This document shows positions 24,701-34,289 of a DNA stretch of 64,000 nt, in pieces; within the stretch, counting starts at the first letter, position 1, and each line of letters starts with the position of its first letter. The stretch is from Melieria omissa (Eukaryota; Arthropoda; Insecta; Diptera; Ulidiidae), in contig OZ020267.1 of assembly GCA_963971225.1 (NCBI GenBank), positions 100,998,536 to 101,062,535 on the forward strand, given 5' to 3'. A model generated the notes under the pieces. It was not told the origin of the DNA and did not search any database. It saw only the letters and a program-made list of their open reading frames with translations. The position numbers and the translations under genes were made by a program.

Positions 24701-27700
24701 GTACGCGGGTGGAAGGGACCTACAGTTTTATGCCGGTTCCGAACGGCAGGTTGGGAGCTTTTTCATAGGCAATTTTTACTCTCAGAGGTTTGCCATTTCC
24801 AGCTGAGAGGACAGCCACCGAAAGAGAAAACGAGTTTCCCGTTATTTTTTTTTAGGTGTTACTACATGCAGAATTCGAACTAGCGTCGCTCTGCATGCGA
24901 CTCGCTTGGACCGCGCACTAACCAACTGAGCCACGGCGGCTGCCAATACATGTGTATTGACGGGTATTGATACATGTTTTATTTTTATAGAAAGGAAGGA
25001 GGAAGCATCGAAAGCCTAACCCCGTCAGTGTGAGACTTTAACACACTAAACATCCACACGTCATGTACCGGTTAACCCTTCGGACACTACAGTCAAGTAT
25101 TTCGTCGGAGGGCGTATGATGGTGATTTGAGGTATGGATGTATGTGTGAATGTAATATGAATGTATGTATTGCTTTTGTGTCATTCTTACGCCTTACCAG
25201 ATTCCTGCAGCATTTGAATTTTTCCAATGCATCCGTAGCCAACGGAAAAACATTCACAGCTGCTGTTGTTGATCTCAGACTAAATAAGTCTAAATTGTAA
25301 GCTCACATTGAAAGATACAAATATTTTCAATAAAAGAATTGAAGTTTCACAGTCAAGAAAACAGCTTCTCAAATTTATTTGAGCTCGCTCTAACCAATCA
25401 AAGTAATTGAAATTCTAAGGAAGACAATTAACTCACAAGTATTCAACTTTCACTAAGACCCAAGCGCTCAGTTCATACAGAACTAACTTGTATCTACAGC
25501 TAACCTCAAGAAGAACTTAAACTTCAAATTCAATTAAATTTAGAAATAAATAAAACTTAATTTGCTAGTTTAATTCTAGCCATTCAGTATCACAATCAGG
25601 GCAACAAAAAGCTATTTTATAAATATTTATAAAAATTTAAAATTTTAGGTACATGTTAACATTTTTGTAAATGTTTGTTTACCTGTGAAATTTTTTATTT
25701 CAGTTAAATTAGAGTTTTTCTTCTAAATGCTCATTTACCTTCACGGAAGCTAATGAGTTTGAAGCTGGCTTAGGGTTTGATCGACTGAAAATATTTGCTG
25801 AAGGATGGATGCTGGATTTGATTTGAAAGTTTTCACTAAATTACTGACATCAAAGTTGAGAAAAAATAATAAGTTTTATTAAAGAATCACCACAGTTTCT
25901 TACTATCTGAACTTTTACTAACTAGAGACATGCTTGCTGACAACTTAGAATTGTGCTCTTTTAAACCAATAGGGAGCAGAAAATTTCATCTTCCAACTCA
26001 ACAAAAACATTAAAACTCCATTAGCCATGCGGCATAGTTAGAATGATGTCTTGATGATTAGGTTCAACACTTGGAAATTAACACTAGAACTACGGGTAAC
26101 AGTTAATTGGTTGTTTTTAAATCACGTTAAGTTATGAATCTGGTGCTGCCTGGCTTTCAGATTTTATATACAGCTGCAGTGGTACACACAGGCGGTTCAA
26201 TTTCTCTCCCCCACCAAATACAAAAATTGCTGATACCAAATCTGGTTTCAAAAGGTATTGGGCTCAAATGTTGTACTCAAAACCCCCCAAAATTAAATCC
26301 TGAATAAAATTAAAATGTTCACCAAAGATGTTTAAAAGTTTTATTTTAAGAGGATTCTATGTTTTGTTTATTTCTTGTTTTGAATTTAAACAAACTTCTT
26401 TATGCATTTAGGAAAAATTTTAATAAAAAAACAAATTCATTGTTTACTAACATTACAATACTAACTTCTGAAGTCTTGTAATGTAATTATAGGTTTTCCG
26501 AGATGAAAATACCTGAACTTATAATCTTCTTATAATTCTCATCTACTTCATGTGGACGAGTGTCTAACCAGCCCGAACCAGGATTCGAACCTGGGGCCTC
26601 TGGTATGAAAAGCAAGCGCGCTACCCGTTGGATTATTGAGGTCAGCAGAGCTCGGATTAAGACCTAACAAATCTGGTTTTTTCCTATTTTTTGATTTCGA
26701 CGTTTGAATGTGTTAAGAATTCCGTACAAGGATTGTGAAAAAGAATAATTCTTGCTTATGGGAAAAGAGTAGTTCACAATAGTATCAAGAATGTTCATTA
26801 TACCCAGAGAAACTTGCTGTTTGGTATCGATTTTGGTCAGGCAGTCATTGGGTTATTAGGCCACTTTACATTCAAACTGCAAATGGCCACATGATGATTG
26901 TTGGTTCTTCTCATATAGAGTTCTTCCTTCTCAATAGATAACCACAAGTTTGGCTTTTTATATGAATGAAGGATACCTACGGATTAATGCTTTTTCCAAA
27001 GGCGAGTTTGGGATTCTTTACATTAATAAATATCTCACTTTGCCTTTTTTTGCTCTGAGAATAGCCGCCAAAGGAGAAGTTGTCATTATTTGGTTTTGAC
27101 GAGGTCTGTACTGAAACGCCACGTTTACCTGACTCGAGCGGCCCAATGCACTAACTCTGAATCACGTCAGACTACACTGTTCAATTTATATATATATATA
27201 TAGAGTCCTAAAGCTCCGCGAGGGAGCAAAGGGCCTGCGGCAAAATTGATAAAATCAGAAACTCATCAGAGTTGAATTCTTGTACTGATTCGCCTTTTTT
27301 ACTCTTCCAAGCGCCGTCGAATCATTATTTTTGAGTTATTTTTATTATTGAAAATATGGAAATGTCTGTAGTCCTACTCACAAATATATTCACGTAGTCT
27401 CCATTATTTATAAATGTTTTTTTCGGTGTTTAATTTTTTGCTTAATATTTTTATTAACTAATTTTAAATAATTTTTTTGTTTAATTGCCGCAAATTTTCC
27501 CAAGCAATAGTTCTTGAAATTTTAGTTTTAATAAACCTTTCAGCTTTTTAGTTAAATTTTATTTCATATTAAAGCACATTTTCCGTTTAAAAATCTTAAG
27601 AAAACAAAATTCCATAGACAAATTGAACTCAACCAGCCGCCAGCCGACGGTGTTGTTGTGTCAAATTTGTGAAAATTGAATCAAAATTCATCACCTGTGC

Positions 27701-27704
27701 CCAT
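18615..27704 (-). CDS. dsf: Nuclear receptor dissatisfaction (NR2E group), 5' part of gene
   Basis: Three minus-strand exons join in phase: 27704-27695, 21482-21402 and 18776-18615. The spliced product begins [18 protein letters not shown]. It continues through a two-zinc-finger DNA-binding domain, with P box '[11 protein letters not shown]' and second finger '[31 protein letters not shown]'. All eight zinc-ligand cysteines are present. The insert in the second finger and the wording match Drosophila dsf better than tailless or Hr51. In Drosophila, dsf is a nuclear transcription factor needed for sexual behaviour and sex-specific neurons. Introns are 6212 and 2625 bp and full of transposons. 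The C-terminal extension, hinge and ligand-binding domain are not in the window, so the gene is cut at the left edge. Confidence 0.92.
19020..19200 (+). repeat. Interspersed repeat, family 1 variant
   Basis: Starts 'GCCCATTGGGATACCACAAT', then 'CGAACTCAAATCCGCTCACT', 'GAGCTTCTTATAAAGT' and 'TGTCTTCTTTCTTCTATTTA'. The same order of blocks is at 34290-34560, and a partial version at 42825-43150. Confidence 0.7.
19440..20130. repeat. Degenerate short-period tandem array (about 33-35 bp)
   Basis: Phrases such as 'TTTGATACTTTCTGAAG', 'CATTTGATACCATTCGAAG' and 'TTTGACTATTTTGAAATTTA' recur some 15 to 20 times with heavy divergence. No coding signal. It lies inside dsf intron 2 (between exons 2 and 3). 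Confidence 0.7.
20145..20245. repeat. CGGTTTCGG-rich block, possible hAT-type subterminal repeat
   Basis: Several direct and inverted copies of 'CGGTTTCGG' / 'CCGAAACCGAAA' lie within 100 bp, starting 'GTGTCCGACCGAATATTCGG'. Such clusters are typical of hAT subterminal regions. I found only this one end, so it is a fragment at best. Confidence 0.4.
20896..21158. mobile_element. Short piggyBac-like MITE (TTAA target duplication)
   Basis: TTAA at 20892-20895 and 21159-21162 encloses termini 5'-CCCTTTCGCTA and TAGCGAAAGGG-3', a perfect 11-bp inverted repeat (15 with the TTAA). 263 bp, non-coding. Its ends share 'CCCTTTCG' with the MITE at 15379-15852. Confidence 0.85.
21402..21482 (-). CDS. dsf: dsf exon 2: N-terminus and first half of zinc finger 1
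   Basis: An 81-bp exon with acceptor 'TTTTTTGCAG|GTGATC' and donor 'TGCGATG|GTGAGT', phase 1 at both ends. It encodes [26 protein letters not shown], carrying three of the four cysteines of finger 1. Confidence 0.95.
22683..24595. mobile_element. Foldback transposon with ~0.45-kb inverted arms in dsf intron 1
   Basis: The left arm (22683-23103) and right arm (24132-24595) are inverted copies. They start 'TGAAAATACACCTGACAA', include 'GGAAAGTTTGTAAAAACGGT' and end at 'CTAGTTACGAAAAAATAGCG' (both read from the right arm or its complement). The right arm has about 46 extra bases. The 1.0-kb centre is AT-rich and holds five direct or inverted copies of a 'TGGTTCACAACCCAGCC' motif. No transposase frame was found. 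Non-autonomous; superfamily unknown because I could not fix a target duplication. Confidence 0.85.
24705..24947 (-). mobile_element. tRNA-derived SINE, family B
   Basis: On the minus strand the head reads 'GCCGCCGTGGCTCAGTTGGT' (a perfect A box TGGCTCAGTTGG) with a B box 'AGTTCGAATTC'. Then come an A run, 'GGAAATGGCAAACCTCTGAG' and the tail 'GCCGTTCGGAACCGGC' with 'AAACTGTAGGTCCC'. The tail is shared with family A but the tRNA head differs. Confidence 0.85.
26200..26300. repeat. Fragment of the AGTGGCGCAC MITE family
   Basis: Contains 'CAAATACAAAAATTGCTG' and 'TGGTTTCAAAAGGTAT', internal phrases of the complete copies at 34026-34173 and 60879-61020. Its termini are eroded. Confidence 0.55.
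26570..26645 (-). mobile_element. SINE family A head, truncated
   Basis: The minus-strand tRNA-like head has 'GATTCGAACCTGG' (plus-strand B-box complement) and the 'CCGTTGGATTATTGAGG' 5' region. The body and GCCGTTCGG tail are missing. Not a functional tRNA: the 5' stem does not pair. Confidence 0.75.
27695..27704 (-). CDS. dsf: dsf exon 1, coding part (10 nt)
   Basis: The ATG is at 27704-27702 in context 'CGGAAAATGG' (A at -3, G at +4). Ten coding bases, ATG GGC ACA G, run to donor 'ACAG|GTGATG'. Joined to exon 2 they give M-G-T-G-D-R-L-L-D, close to the Drosophila start. The reading frame is also open upstream for at least 25 codons without another ATG. The donor is moderate, so another first exon is possible. 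Confidence 0.75.
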
Positions 27705-29080
27705 TTTCCGCTGATGGAAATATTTGAAGCCTAAGGTATCCAGCGTGCTGTGTAGCGTTCTCAGCGTTTTATGGCAATCAATTATTTGTCGTTTACTTAA
27801 ATTTGAAAATTTTTTTTTTATAATTTTGTTTTGTATTTAGCAATGCGTGCTGCACTTTTTTTAACTTTTTTCTAACAACCAAAACAATTCGATGCATGCA
27901 TTTTTTTCTAAACGCGCACAATTCTCACTTTGAACAATTCCTAAATGCACCGTTTACACTTTCTTGATATCTTTTTCAAATTATTATGTATTTTTTTATA
28001 TTTTGAAAACCCGTCGCTAAGCTGCGTGAACGATGTAAAACGCGCCGCATTTGCCACACCAAACGTTGTGCACGTTGCGATCTGTGAATTGCAACAGAGG
28101 CCGCCAATTATAAAAGTGAAACTTCAAGAGTCCTTTTTGCAGTCAATTTGACTGACTGCGCGGATAGCTGATGGCAGCGGCAACCAACCAACCAGTCAAC
28201 CAACCAACCAACCAACCAACCGACCGACCGACCAAACGTTGCACACCAACAACAACCGACGTCACAAGGCAAAAGCGCACAAAGCAATGCTATGAACGAC
28301 GACAGCGGCAGCGACGGCAGCGCATAAAAGCCAAACCCACACCCACCCGCCGTCGCCAGCAGCACCCACACCAACAGCACCGCCAACCAATACTGACAGC
28401 AGCAGCAGCAGTACCAACATCACCGCAGTCGGCCACCAAATGCTGCACATTTTTTCCTTCGCTCCTTCCTTCCACGCGTGTGTTTTGTTTTCCTCTTTGA
28501 CAGCAACAAAGCGTCAGCAAGTGAGAAAAAACGAAAAGAAAAAACGTCGCAAATTTCGAAAAGCTACAAAATGTTGCATGATTTCATCCCTTCCGAGATG
28601 CTCGCAGGCGGGCCGCCGCCTCCACCACCACGACCCGTCACCCGCACAAGTCGTCGTCAATCATTCACCCTTCGACTCACACTGTGTGCGTGCTACCCAA
28701 CCGGAAAACGCCCTTTTTGTTCTGGTTGTTGTTGTTGTTGTTAAGGCTAACACTGATGCGATTACAAGGCACGAAAGAGACTTCCTGCCTGCCAGCCAGC
28801 CAGCAGGCCGTGTGGCGTGATGCTGTGTCCGGCATGGCGTTGCCACATAGACACAGCAAAACACACACACACACACATATATAAAGTAACACTGCACTCG
28901 CACCACCCACTCGCCCATGCCAGCCATGTATGGTGGCGGCGCTGCCGCCTTGTGGCTTTCGACAATTCACCACAAAATGTCAAGTATGACAAAAGCTGTG
29001 CTGCCGTCACTCGATTCCACTTCAGCTGGTGGGGGTACACGCCATTGTACATGTCCATGTATGTATGTGTGTGTGTATTA
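27705..29080. other. dsf 5' region: leader, promoter-proximal DNA and microsatellites
   Basis: Likely holds the dsf 5' UTR and promoter on the minus strand. It is GC-richer from about 28100. 28183-28236 is an (ACCA)n tract passing into (ACCG)n. 28400-28420 is a CAG run, 28720-28742 a GTT run, and 28858-28880 a CA run. Open frames here are repeat translations. No TATA box could be assigned. Confidence 0.45.
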
Positions 29081-29088
29081 GGGATCGC

Positions 29089-30235
29089 AATTTTTTGCCA
29101 TTTTGCGATCCCGGGATTTTCGGGATTGAAAAGTCAAATCCCGGGATCCCGGGATTTAATCCCGGGATTCATATAACAAATTTTTTAATAAAACAATTTT
29201 CCCGAATTGCATAAATACTTGTTTATAATATATTTATCATAAAAATGGACACATTTTAATCCCATTTGGGTAGTTTCAAGATTTTTTATCTTGAATTTAA
29301 TCACATTTTGTTTAACCCTTCAATTCCCATGTCCAAAATAGTGAAAAAGAAAATTTTCTTTTTAAATAAAGGAGCTTAGATACGTTTGGATAAGACAAAA
29401 AAATACATAAAAAATGTTTAAACTACCCTCATTTTTATATTGAAAGAAACCACACAAACTCGCACTGCTTTAATTACGCGTGAAACAAATGAATAAATTT
29501 TACAAATGACGTATCGCTAGTGTTGGTAGGAAAATTAAATAAACAAGTACTACTAATTGACTTTGCTATACAAGTGTTAGAATTTTAAAATAAAAACCTA
29601 TGTGGTAGGAAAACAAATATTAAGCATCTGTCACCTACAGGTTGGGAATTGAAGAGTTAACTTAAAAGTTTTTCATTTGACATTTAACTTCAGTTTCATA
29701 GCATTTTGTTTTATCCAAAAATGACACTTAAACATAACTTATTACTTTGCAACCGATGTATCATAAAGTGCATATATATGCATATTTGATAAAAAAAATA
29801 AAATAGTTAATTTGTTTGTGCTTTTAGTTTTACTTCGATTATTTCGGTAAAAAAGTTAAGCGTTTTGATTAACTAAAAACTGAGATCTTAAAAATGCAAA
29901 GGCATTAAGTGTTTTGTTCTCTTATCTAGAGCGAAATTTATTTCAAATGAACCCTGCTGAAGAGAAACATCCTTCAGATTCAACACTTGTTGGTTGAATG
30001 CTTAGTAAATAATTATAAGCCTTTTGCAAAAGACGCCCTCTATCCCCTCCCTTCTCCCTCAAATAAGGAATTGGGTTTTTGTGCCTTAAAATTTATTTCA
30101 TTTGAACTTTGAAGCATCTTTTGCAATCCCGAAAATCCCGGGATAAAAGAATTTGAATCCCGGGATTTTCGGGACTGGAAAAAGTCCGGGATCCCGGGAT
30201 CCCGGGATCCCGGGATCCCGGGATTGCGATGCCTA
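29089..30235. mobile_element. Non-autonomous hAT element with CCCGGGAT subterminal repeats
   Basis: Terminal inverted repeats are TAGGGATCGCAAT (29089) and ATTGCGATGCCTA (to 30235), with one mismatch. They are flanked by a perfect 8-bp duplication GTGTGTAT (29081-29088 and 30236-30243), as expected for hAT. Both ends carry many copies of 'AATCCCGGGAT', including five in tandem at 30187-30225. The interior is AT-rich and non-coding, and contains a nested TTAA element. 1147 bp in total. Confidence 0.93.
29316..29656. mobile_element. TTAA-flanked MITE nested in the hAT element
   Basis: TTAA (29312-29315 and 29657-29660) encloses ends 'CCCTTCAATTCCCA' and 'TGGGAATTGAAGAG', inverted with one mismatch. 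341 bp. It lies wholly inside the hAT element, so it inserted later. Confidence 0.75.
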
Positions 30236-30296
30236 GTGTGTATATATATATATACACGTATATGTAACTTGCTTTGTGTTTATGTGAAGCGTTACA

Positions 30297-30330
<34 letters not shown>

Positions 30331-31033
30331 ACTCAATGTTGCCACTTGAGGCAGCGTGTCTGCAGCTTTGTGCTCTCTCACAGTATGCGTGTTTGTGTGT
30401 GTGTGTGTGCGACCTCTTGTAGCGCTCAGTGTTGGCTGCCATTTGTCGACCAGTTTTCGACAATTTTTCGTCCAATTCTCACACTGCCACTGTGTACTCC
30501 ATATAATAGCAACAAAAACAAGCTTTTTGGCTCAGCTGTTTGTGTGTATGTGTGAGTAGTTAACTTGGTCAATGCCTTGGTGACTGTAGTTGCCGAAATA
30601 TGGCCGCTTACTGTCTGCCTTGGTGCCGATAAAAAGGCTACGTATTTTTGAGGTTTCCGTGTATAGGTTCAGGTTGTTTGTCTGTATGTGTGCTTTTTTT
30701 AATTTCGTGCTTTTTGCAGTAACCTCGAAGATTATTAGTGCCGAAGTCATTTACGGTGGCGTTTGAGGCATTTTGGGCCCACTAGCTACGTTTTCAGTGG
30801 TGCGTTTTGGCGCTCCTGAACTTTATACAATTAAGTAGAAATTATTGAATTATTTTAATTATAATTATTTGATTTTTTTAAACTTCTTGATTCCAAATGT
30901 TATTGAATACAATAATTGAGTTATATTGAGTTAATATTTTAATAATTTTTAAATTATTTTTCATTTTAATTTAATTTAATATCAAAAGTTTTTATTTTTA
31001 TTTTTTTTAATTTATTTTTAAATTTTTATATTA
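30236..31033. other. Microsatellites and AT-rich spacer
   Basis: (TA)n at 30241-30252, (GT)n at 30298-30326 and 30390-30412, then very AT-rich DNA from 30830 to 31033 directly before the mariner. No gene seen. Confidence 0.5.
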
Positions 31034-32316
31034 ACACTTCGTTCAATAATGTGTGTGACTGACACATAGATGGCGGCAATCAATATTTTTTTTCGAAATT
31101 GTGAACCTTTTTAGGCTTACTGTCAAAATTATATGTCAATCCGACCATTAGTTTACAAGTTACAGTGCTTTAAGTGACACTACTTTTGAGTTTTCAAAAA
31201 AAATGAATTCAAAGCAATTCCGTGTGCTGATTTATCATTGTTTTTTAATGAAAAAAAATACTGTTCAATGCCAGGAATGGCTTGGAAAACATTATTCGGA
31301 CTCTGCTCCATCAAAAAGAACCATTTGTTATTGGTATGCCGAATTCAAACGTGGTCGTAGAGACACCGATGACATTCCATCTACTGGACGGCCAAATGAC
31401 GCTGTTATTCCGGAAAACGTTGAAAAAACACTGAAAATCATTATGTCCGACCGTAAAGTGAAAGTGGGGGAGATTGCTGACATTCTAAAGATATCAGCAG
31501 GCAGTGTACACACCATAATACACGAACATTTGGTTATGAAAAAGGTGTTTTCGAAATGGGTGCCGCGTTTGCTCACACCGGAGCAAAAACAACAACGAAT
31601 CGATGATTCAAAGAGCTGTTTGGACATGTTTACGCGCAACAAGTCGGAGTTTTTGCGTCGGTACATCACATTGGATGAAACATGGATCCACCATTTCACT
31701 CCAGAGTCAAATCGGCAGTCTGCTGAGTGGCATGCAACCGGTGAAAGCCGCCCAAAGCGTCCAAAGGCACAAACATCGGCTGGCAAGGTTATGGCGTCAG
31801 TATTTTGGGATGTGCACGGAATAATATTCATCGACTATCTTGAGAAAGGGAAAACAATCAATAGCGACTATTATATAGCGTTGTTGGAACGTTTGAAAGA
31901 AGAAATCGCGATTAAGCGGCCCCATATGAAGAAGAAAAAAGTGTTGTTTCACCAAGACAATGCACCGTGTCACAAGTCGATGAAAACGATGGCAAAAATG
32001 CATGAATTGGGCTTCGAATTGCTTCCTCATCCCCCGTATTCTCCAGATCTGGCCCCCAGCGACTACTGGCTCTTCGCAGACCTCAAAAAGATGCTCCGTG
32101 GTAAGAGATTTGGCTCAAATGATGAAGTAATCGCCGAAACTAACGCCTATTTTGAAGGCAAAGAAAAATCGTTCTACAAAGGCGGTATCGAAAGATTGGA
32201 AAAGCGTTGGAATGATTGTATCTCCCTAAAAGGGGACTATGTTGATGAATAAAAACGAATTTTGGCAAAAAAATGTGTTTTAATTAGTTAGTCACACACA
32301 TTATTGAACGAAGTGT
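31034..32316 (+). mobile_element. Full-length mariner element, irritans-type, apparently intact
   Basis: Perfect 27-bp terminal inverted repeats start 'ACACTTCGTTCAATAATGTG'. They are flanked by TA on both sides (31032-31033 and 32317-32318). Total 1283 bp, the normal size for mariner. One uninterrupted transposase gene lies inside. Confidence 0.96.
31203..32252 (+). CDS. Mariner transposase, 349 aa, complete
   Basis: Cuts and pastes the surrounding element by binding its TIRs. The frame is complete: helix-turn-helix regions in residues ~1-110, the linker 'KWVPRLLTPEQKQQR' (a variant of the usual WVPHEL; residues ~118-132), then the DDE core. Catalytic residues are D158 (in LDETW), D252 (HQDN) and D287 (APSDYW). 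Between D252 and D287 lie exactly 34 residues, the mariner D,D34D signature. 'PESNRQSAEWHATGE' and 'GKVMASVFWDVHGIIFIDYL' are typical of the irritans subfamily (Himar1-like). Length is normal, with no stop or frameshift. The start ATG at 31203 sits 169 bp inside the left end. Activity cannot be judged from sequence alone. Confidence 0.96.
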   Translation: MNSKQFRVLIYHCFLMKKNTVQCQEWLGKHYSDSAPSKRTICYWYAEFKRGRRDTDDIPSTGRPNDAVIPENVEKTLKIIMSDRKVKVGEIADILKISAGSVHTIIHEHLVMKKVFSKWVPRLLTPEQKQQRIDDSKSCLDMFTRNKSEFLRRYITLDETWIHHFTPESNRQSAEWHATGESRPKRPKAQTSAGKVMASVFWDVHGIIFIDYLEKGKTINSDYYIALLERLKEEIAIKRPHMKKKKVLFHQDNAPCHKSMKTMAKMHELGFELLPHPPYSPDLAPSDYWLFADLKKMLRGKRFGSNDEVIAETNAYFEGKEKSFYKGGIERLEKRWNDCISLKGDYVDE

Positions 32317-33045
32317 TATTGAATATCAAAAGTTTTATTAAATTATCAACTGAATATTTTTTTAAAATGTATTTAAGGCAAATTTATATGACGTCCAAAT
32401 TCGAATAAAATAATTTAAAAAAAATCGAATTAATTGTGAGTTGGGTTGGTGCATACCACTTATTTTTGCCTGGGTAAAAGCTTCTCACAAGTACCAGACG
32501 GACAGTTAATAACCACCGAGAAGGTAGGATTTAAGGACTTTTGCACATCGTTTTTGAATAGCTGTGCCCGAACTATGACAGTTTTTTCCGCTGATATTTC
32601 AGTGACAATGCTTTGGTTCTTAAGCAAACAAACCAACAAGACAAGACCAACTATTAATCAACTGGAGAAGAACATTTTTCAAACTATTAGTGCCATCCAG
32701 TCCGACTTATATAACAGAGCCATGCAAAATTGAACCTCTCAAAAAGAGTTCTGTAAACGATAGCGATAACAAAAGAGGCCATTTGAAGGAAACAATTTTC
32801 AGAAATTGTGGTACTAAATATACTTTAACGTTCAAAAAAGGTATCTGTCGTATCTCACACACAACTCTTTTTATATTTTAAAGTGCGAACACTTTCAATG
32901 AAAAACTCTTTACAACTGGTAGAACAGCGCCAGAGGCCAAGAGCCTTTGGACTGACCACCACTATTCAAGTAAGTGACTACTTGAATTAGCCAACATTGA
33001 ATGTATGTACTAAAACCTTTTCACTCCTCAGACGTTTTCCCTTCG
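32317..33045. other. Spacer, nothing recognised
   Basis: AT-rich DNA. The short open frames at 32446-32881 lack domains. 'TTGGGTTGGTGCATA' at 32440 resembles the end of some mariner elements, but no matching inverted end was found. Confidence 0.4.
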
Positions 33046-33290
33046 GGCCATAACTGGTCATAACAAACCGTTAACAAGTTATGGCCTGCCGCAAAAGTTC
33101 TCACCAGGTGCATCTACTATGCGTGCGTTTTCTCTAGTTGGTCACTCCAGTAGACGATAGGGTGTCCTCAAATTGGTCCATCCACCGGAAATACGGCCTC
33201 CCTTTCTTCGCCGTCGACCTACAACTATTGCATCGTACACCTTTTTTGCCGGTGTTTCATTGTCCATACGCGAGACAGGACCAAGGCAGT
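33046..33290 (-). mobile_element. RTE-type LINE 3' fragment
   Basis: Reads on the minus strand like 41110-41345: 'GCCTGCCGCAAAAGTTCTC', 'CTAGTTGGTCACTCCAGTAG' and 'CGCCGTCGACCTACAACTAT' are the plus-strand equivalents. Encodes decayed 'RMDNETPAKKVYDAIVVGRR'. No tail or target duplication found. Confidence 0.8.
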
Positions 33291-33317
33291 CTGTTTCGGA
33301 ACCATCATAGGGGGGTG

Positions 33318-33537
33318 CGAACCTACAGTTTAACGCCGGATCCGAACGGTGGTTGGCAGTTTTTCTTTCACACTTGGAGGTTTTGCCTTTGTCTGCCAAG
33401 AGCGCACTTGTGCTATTCTTCCTGATCTTCTTCAGGTGGATAGCGATACAAGTAAATGAGCATATCACCAGCCCGAGCTGGGATTCGAACCCAGGGCGTT
33501 TGGTGTGCGCTATGCACTGGACTATCGAGGCCGGCTT
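33318..33537 (-). mobile_element. tRNA-derived SINE, family A
   Basis: Minus-strand head ending at 33537 (complement 'GGACTATCGAGGCCGGC'), B box complement 'GGGATTCGAACCC', body 'TCTGCCAAGAGCGCACTTGT' and tail complement 'AACCTACAGTTTAACGCCGG'. It lies directly beside the RTE fragment. Confidence 0.88.
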
Positions 33538-33689
33538 ATTTGAACTAAATCCACTTAGAAAAATGTTTATACATATACGAGTATTTAAATCTAATTCAAT
33601 AATCATATAAAATAAAAAAATATATATACAAACTCATGAAGTATGTTAAGCTGGAATATTTATTCGAGTAAATTAAGCTAATGATCAGC

Positions 33690-33810
33690 CGGCCTCGATA
33701 GTCCAGCGGGTAGCGCGCTGGCTTCTCATACCAAAGGCTCCAGGTTCGATTCCTGGCTCGGGCTGGTGAAAAACTCGTCTACTTCTATCGCTATCCAAAT
33801 GAGGGGAATA
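33690..33810 (+). mobile_element. tRNA-derived SINE, family A, 3'-truncated
   Basis: The head 'GCCTCGATAGTCCAGCGGGT' has a perfect B box 'GGTTCGATTCC'. The body starts 'CTACTTCTATCGCTATCC' and loses similarity after about 33810, before the GCCGTTCGG tail. The anticodon-like loop 'TTCTCAT' suggests a tRNA-Glu(CTC)-like origin; that is inference. Confidence 0.88.
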
Positions 33811-33872
33811 AGAATTACAAGAATCGAATGTGTGCTGTAACATATGTTGGCAAAACAGTGTTGCATACTCAG

Positions 33873-33966
33873 TTCAAAAACGGCTGAAATATGTGGTATC
33901 ACAATGGGTCTTTCAGGCCTCCGAGTGTGTCTCTTATAGAGGCAGCCACCGCAACCTAGCCTAAGC
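33873..33966 (-). repeat. Interspersed repeat, family 1 (inverted relative to 2104)
   Basis: Plus-strand 'CGGCTGAAATATGTGGTATC', then 'CCTCCGAGTGTGTCTCTTAT' and 'GCAACCTAGCCTAA'. This is the reverse complement of 2104-2211 with about 10 differences. Confidence 0.8.
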
Positions 33967-34025
33967 TAATGATCATTTTAGGAAAGGATTCAAAAGTTTA
34001 ATGTTCAAGCTAATTTTTAGTCCTA

Positions 34026-34173
34026 TCAGTGGCGCACGCATGGGGTTTCTTGGGGGTTCCAACCACTCCTAAATATCTTTATTTGAGTTAAAAATATGGT
34101 TTCAAATGATATTTGCCTAAACGGTTGCTTACGAAACCGCCTTAAAAATTAAATTCTGTGAGCGCCCCTGAGC
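34026..34173. mobile_element. Short MITE with AGTGGCGCAC ends
   Basis: Starts 'CAGTGGCGCACGCATGGGG', ends 'TTCTGTGAGCGCCCCTG', with central 'AAAAATATGGTTTCAAATG'. About 148 bp, no coding. The same family is at 60879-61020, with ends near 4755. Confidence 0.7.
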
Positions 34174-34289
34174 CCTTTATATACATTTACATGCGTTGGG
34201 GTTTTTTAAGAGATACATGGTCCTTAATTCGAATAAAATCTTCCAAATATTTATACAGGTATTCATAGGTGGGTAGGCAAGTGGGCTTC

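Noticed and set aside
25070..25200. TTAACCCTTCGGACAC as a MITE end
   Set aside because: Only one end is present.
28171..28820. Frames in the dsf upstream region as an N-terminal exon
   Set aside because: They are repeat-derived (ACCA, CAG, GTT tracts) and do not join in phase to the dsf zinc-finger exons.
31328..32030. Minus-strand frames inside the mariner
   Set aside because: Antisense shadows of the transposase gene.
33690..33770. A tRNA gene (good A and B boxes)
   Set aside because: The acceptor and anticodon stems do not pair well and the copy is followed by a conserved SINE body; sister copies show it is a SINE.
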